This document shows, one piece after another, positions 5,344 to 6,400 of a stretch of DNA of 6,400 bases. Positions within the stretch are counted from its first letter, which is position 1, and each line of letters begins with the position of its first letter. A program made the position numbers and the translations under genes. The notes beneath the pieces were generated by a model, which searched no databases, was not told the origin of the DNA, and saw only the letters and a program-made list of their open reading frames with translations. This DNA is from RHKX01 sp035695265. GTDB lineage: Bacteria > Actinomycetota > Thermoleophilia > Solirubrobacterales > 70-9. The stretch lies in the NCBI GenBank assembly GCA_035695265.1, contig DASSEM010000166.1, positions 1-6,400 of the forward strand, given 5' to 3'.

Positions 5344-5348
5344 GACCG

Positions 5349-5389
5349 AACGAAAGCGACCGGTCCGCCGCTTCGGCGGGAGCGACCGG
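5349..5389 (-). terminator. Probable intrinsic terminator for the convergent thioesterase transcript
   Basis: Read on the minus strand, CCGGTC (5389-5384) pairs with GACCGG (5365-5360), enclosing a further GC stem (CCGCCG with CGGCGG, 5379-5365, overlapping the outer stem at one base). It is followed by TCGCTTTCGTT (5359-5349). The tail mirrors the CGCTTTCGTT after the plus-strand terminator, so the 100-bp gap holds one hairpin-plus-tail for each direction. Confidence 0.55.
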
Positions 5390-5394
5390 AACAG

Positions 5395-5426
5395 GCGCCG
5401 CCTCGACCGAGGCGGCGCTTTCGTTT
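5395..5426 (+). terminator. Intrinsic terminator of the cold-shock gene
   Basis: GCGCCGCCTC (5395-5404) pairs perfectly with GAGGCGGCGC (5409-5418) around GACC and is followed by TTTCGTTT. A ten-pair GC stem with a T-rich tail about 50 bp after the stop codon is a clear Rho-independent terminator for plus-strand transcription. Confidence 0.85.
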
Positions 5427-5442
5427 CCGGCCCGGTCGCGAC

Positions 5443-5979
5443 CTAGCGGCCGCCGAGGATCTGGTCGCGCTCGGCGAGCCGGTTGGCGCGGCGCAGCTCG
5501 GCCTCGCGCTGCCGCCGTTGCTCGGCATCGGTTTCGGCGATCAGAGCCGGCGCCGGCGCCGGCTGTCCCTCTTCGAGGGCGACCATCGTCAGGTAGGCGG
5601 TTGACGTGTGCCTGCTCTCGCCGGTGAACGGGTTCTCGGCCTCGACCCGGACCCCGACCTCCATCGACGTCCGCCAGACCGCGTTCACCGACGCCGTGCA
5701 GCTCAGGAGCTCGCCGACGAAGACCGGCGTGTTGAACGTCATCCGGTCCATCCCGGCGGTCACGACCCGGCGGCCGGAGTGCTTGATCGCGGCCAGGCCG
5801 GCCGCCTCGTCGACGAGGCGCATGACCGTCCCGCCGTGGATGAAGCCACCCGAGTTGGCGTCCTCGATCGACATCCAGCGGACGAGCAGGGAGACCGAGT
5901 CGGCGACCCGCCGCGGCTCGCCGGCGCCCGACCCGCTCGCCGGCCGTGGCCGCTCCGGAGGCTCGATCGCTTCCGCCAT
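5443..5979 (-). CDS. YciA/BACH-like hot-dog acyl-CoA thioesterase
   Basis: This 178-residue protein should hydrolyse acyl-CoA to free acid and CoA in the cytosol. The hot-dog core is about residues 27-137. SIEDANSGGFIHGGTVMRLVDEAAG carries the family's Asn42, His48-Gly-Gly and the likely catalytic Asp57. FNTPVFVGELL and then WRTSMEVGVRVEAENPFTG match the second conserved block of YciA-type enzymes (usual GRTSMEV). HTSTAYLTMVAL is the last strand. A charged Arg/Glu/Gln-rich tail (150-174) could be a short coiled coil. The N-terminal 26 residues are Pro/Gly-rich and probably disordered. The ATG at 5979 lies four bases after the DUF559 gene's stop (TGA-GGGC-ATG), suggesting translational coupling; the ribosome site itself is weak. 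Substrate length cannot be told. It ends convergent with the cold-shock gene. Confidence 0.88.
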   Translation of the reverse strand: MAEAIEPPERPRPASGSGAGEPRRVADSVSLLVRWMSIEDANSGGFIHGGTVMRLVDEAAGLAAIKHSGRRVVTAGMDRMTFNTPVFVGELLSCTASVNAVWRTSMEVGVRVEAENPFTGESRHTSTAYLTMVALEEGQPAPAPALIAETDAEQRRQREAELRRANRLAERDQILGGR

Positions 5980-5983
5980 GCCC

Positions 5984-6400
5984 TCAGCCTAGTCGCGCCC
6001 GGAGCCGCCAGAGCTCCCGCAGCCGTTCGGCGACCACGCCCGGATCGGCGACGACCGCCCGGCGCACGAACCGGTGGCAGGCCCAGCCGGCGAGGGCCAG
6101 GGCCTGGTCGCGTTCGCGATCGCGCTCGGCCGCCTCCCAGTCGCCGTGGAAGCGCTGGCTGTCGAGCTCGACGGCGAACCGCTGCCCGGGCCACGCGAAG
6201 TCGACGACGAGCGGCCGCGGCTCGGTCGGCACCGCGACCGGGTGATTGGCGCGCGGGCGCGGTACGCCGGCCAGGTGCCAGATCGGGATGAACAGCGCCT
6301 CGAGGTCGGAGCGCGCGAGCGCCGGCTCGAGCGCGAGGATCGAAGCGAGCCGGGCGATGCCGGGATGGCCGCGACGTTCTTCGACGAGGGCGGTGAGGCG
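5984..6400 (-). CDS. DUF559 (restriction-endonuclease-like fold) protein, C-terminal part
   Basis: The frame is open from the right edge to TGA at 5984-5986, giving the last 138 residues; the start lies outside the window. The visible part matches the DUF559 domain, related to Vsr-type PD-(D/E)xK nucleases. SDLEALFIPIWHLAGVPRPR leads into PLVVDFAWPGQRFAVELDSQ and FHGDWEAAERDRERD. Candidate active-site residues, numbered from the edge, are Asp67 (VDF) and Glu78-x-Asp80 (VELD), with His85 and the DRERD block typical of the family. Full-length relatives often carry an N-terminal AbiEi-like helix-turn-helix, which cannot be checked here. The biological role of these abundant actinobacterial proteins is not settled. 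The thioesterase gene follows directly, probably in the same operon. Confidence 0.85.
   Translation of the reverse strand, partial: RLTALVEERRGHPGIARLASILALEPALARSDLEALFIPIWHLAGVPRPRANHPVAVPTEPRPLVVDFAWPGQRFAVELDSQRFHGDWEAAERDRERDQALALAGWACHRFVRRAVVADPGVVAERLRELWRLRARLG

Noticed and set aside
4394..5446. 350-codon plus-strand frame across the sigma gene, divergent gap and cold-shock gene
   Set aside because: It runs through three unrelated regions, is out of frame with the real cold-shock gene, and has shadow composition.

Overview
The window is very GC-rich, with short gaps between genes and long antisense open frames. This, together with the kinds of gene present (GAF/GGDEF/HD-GYP protein, ECF-like sigma factor, DUF559 protein, small cold-shock protein), suggests a high-GC actinobacterium. 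Thermoleophilia (Solirubrobacterales-like) is my best guess, by inference only.

Layout. Bases 1-81 hold the last 26 codons of a plus-strand gene I do not recognise. After a convergent gap (82-291) a block of four minus-strand genes runs right to left from 4954 to 292. It begins with a divergent ECF-like sigma factor (TTG start, 4954-4286). A helix-turn-helix (XRE-like) protein follows, whose start overlaps the sigma stop (ATGGCTGA). Then comes an ImmA/IrrE-type zinc peptidase (3612-3064). The last is an 899-residue GAF-GGDEF-GAF-GAF-HD-GYP protein for cyclic-di-GMP turnover (2991-292), probably with its own promoter.

A 188-bp divergent intergenic region (4955-5142) separates this block from a plus-strand cold-shock protein gene (5143-5343). 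It holds a perfect 10-bp inverted repeat next to the sigma start, a candidate actinobacterial -10 box for the cold-shock gene, and a roughly 118-nt leader with three hairpins. The last hairpin displays the Shine-Dalgarno sequence in its loop. The cold-shock gene faces a YciA-like acyl-CoA thioesterase gene (5979-5443) across a compact two-sided terminator. The thioesterase start lies 4 bases after the stop of a DUF559 nuclease-like gene cut by the right edge.

How the genes may work together. The sigma, helix-turn-helix and peptidase genes look like one regulatory cassette. By analogy with ImmR/ImmA and DdrO/IrrE, the peptidase may cleave the helix-turn-helix protein. The palindrome upstream of the sigma gene is the obvious candidate operator. 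Whether the cyclic-di-GMP enzyme or the cold-shock gene belongs to this circuit is open. The cassette with its palindrome, and the cold-shock leader, are the parts most worth a second look.
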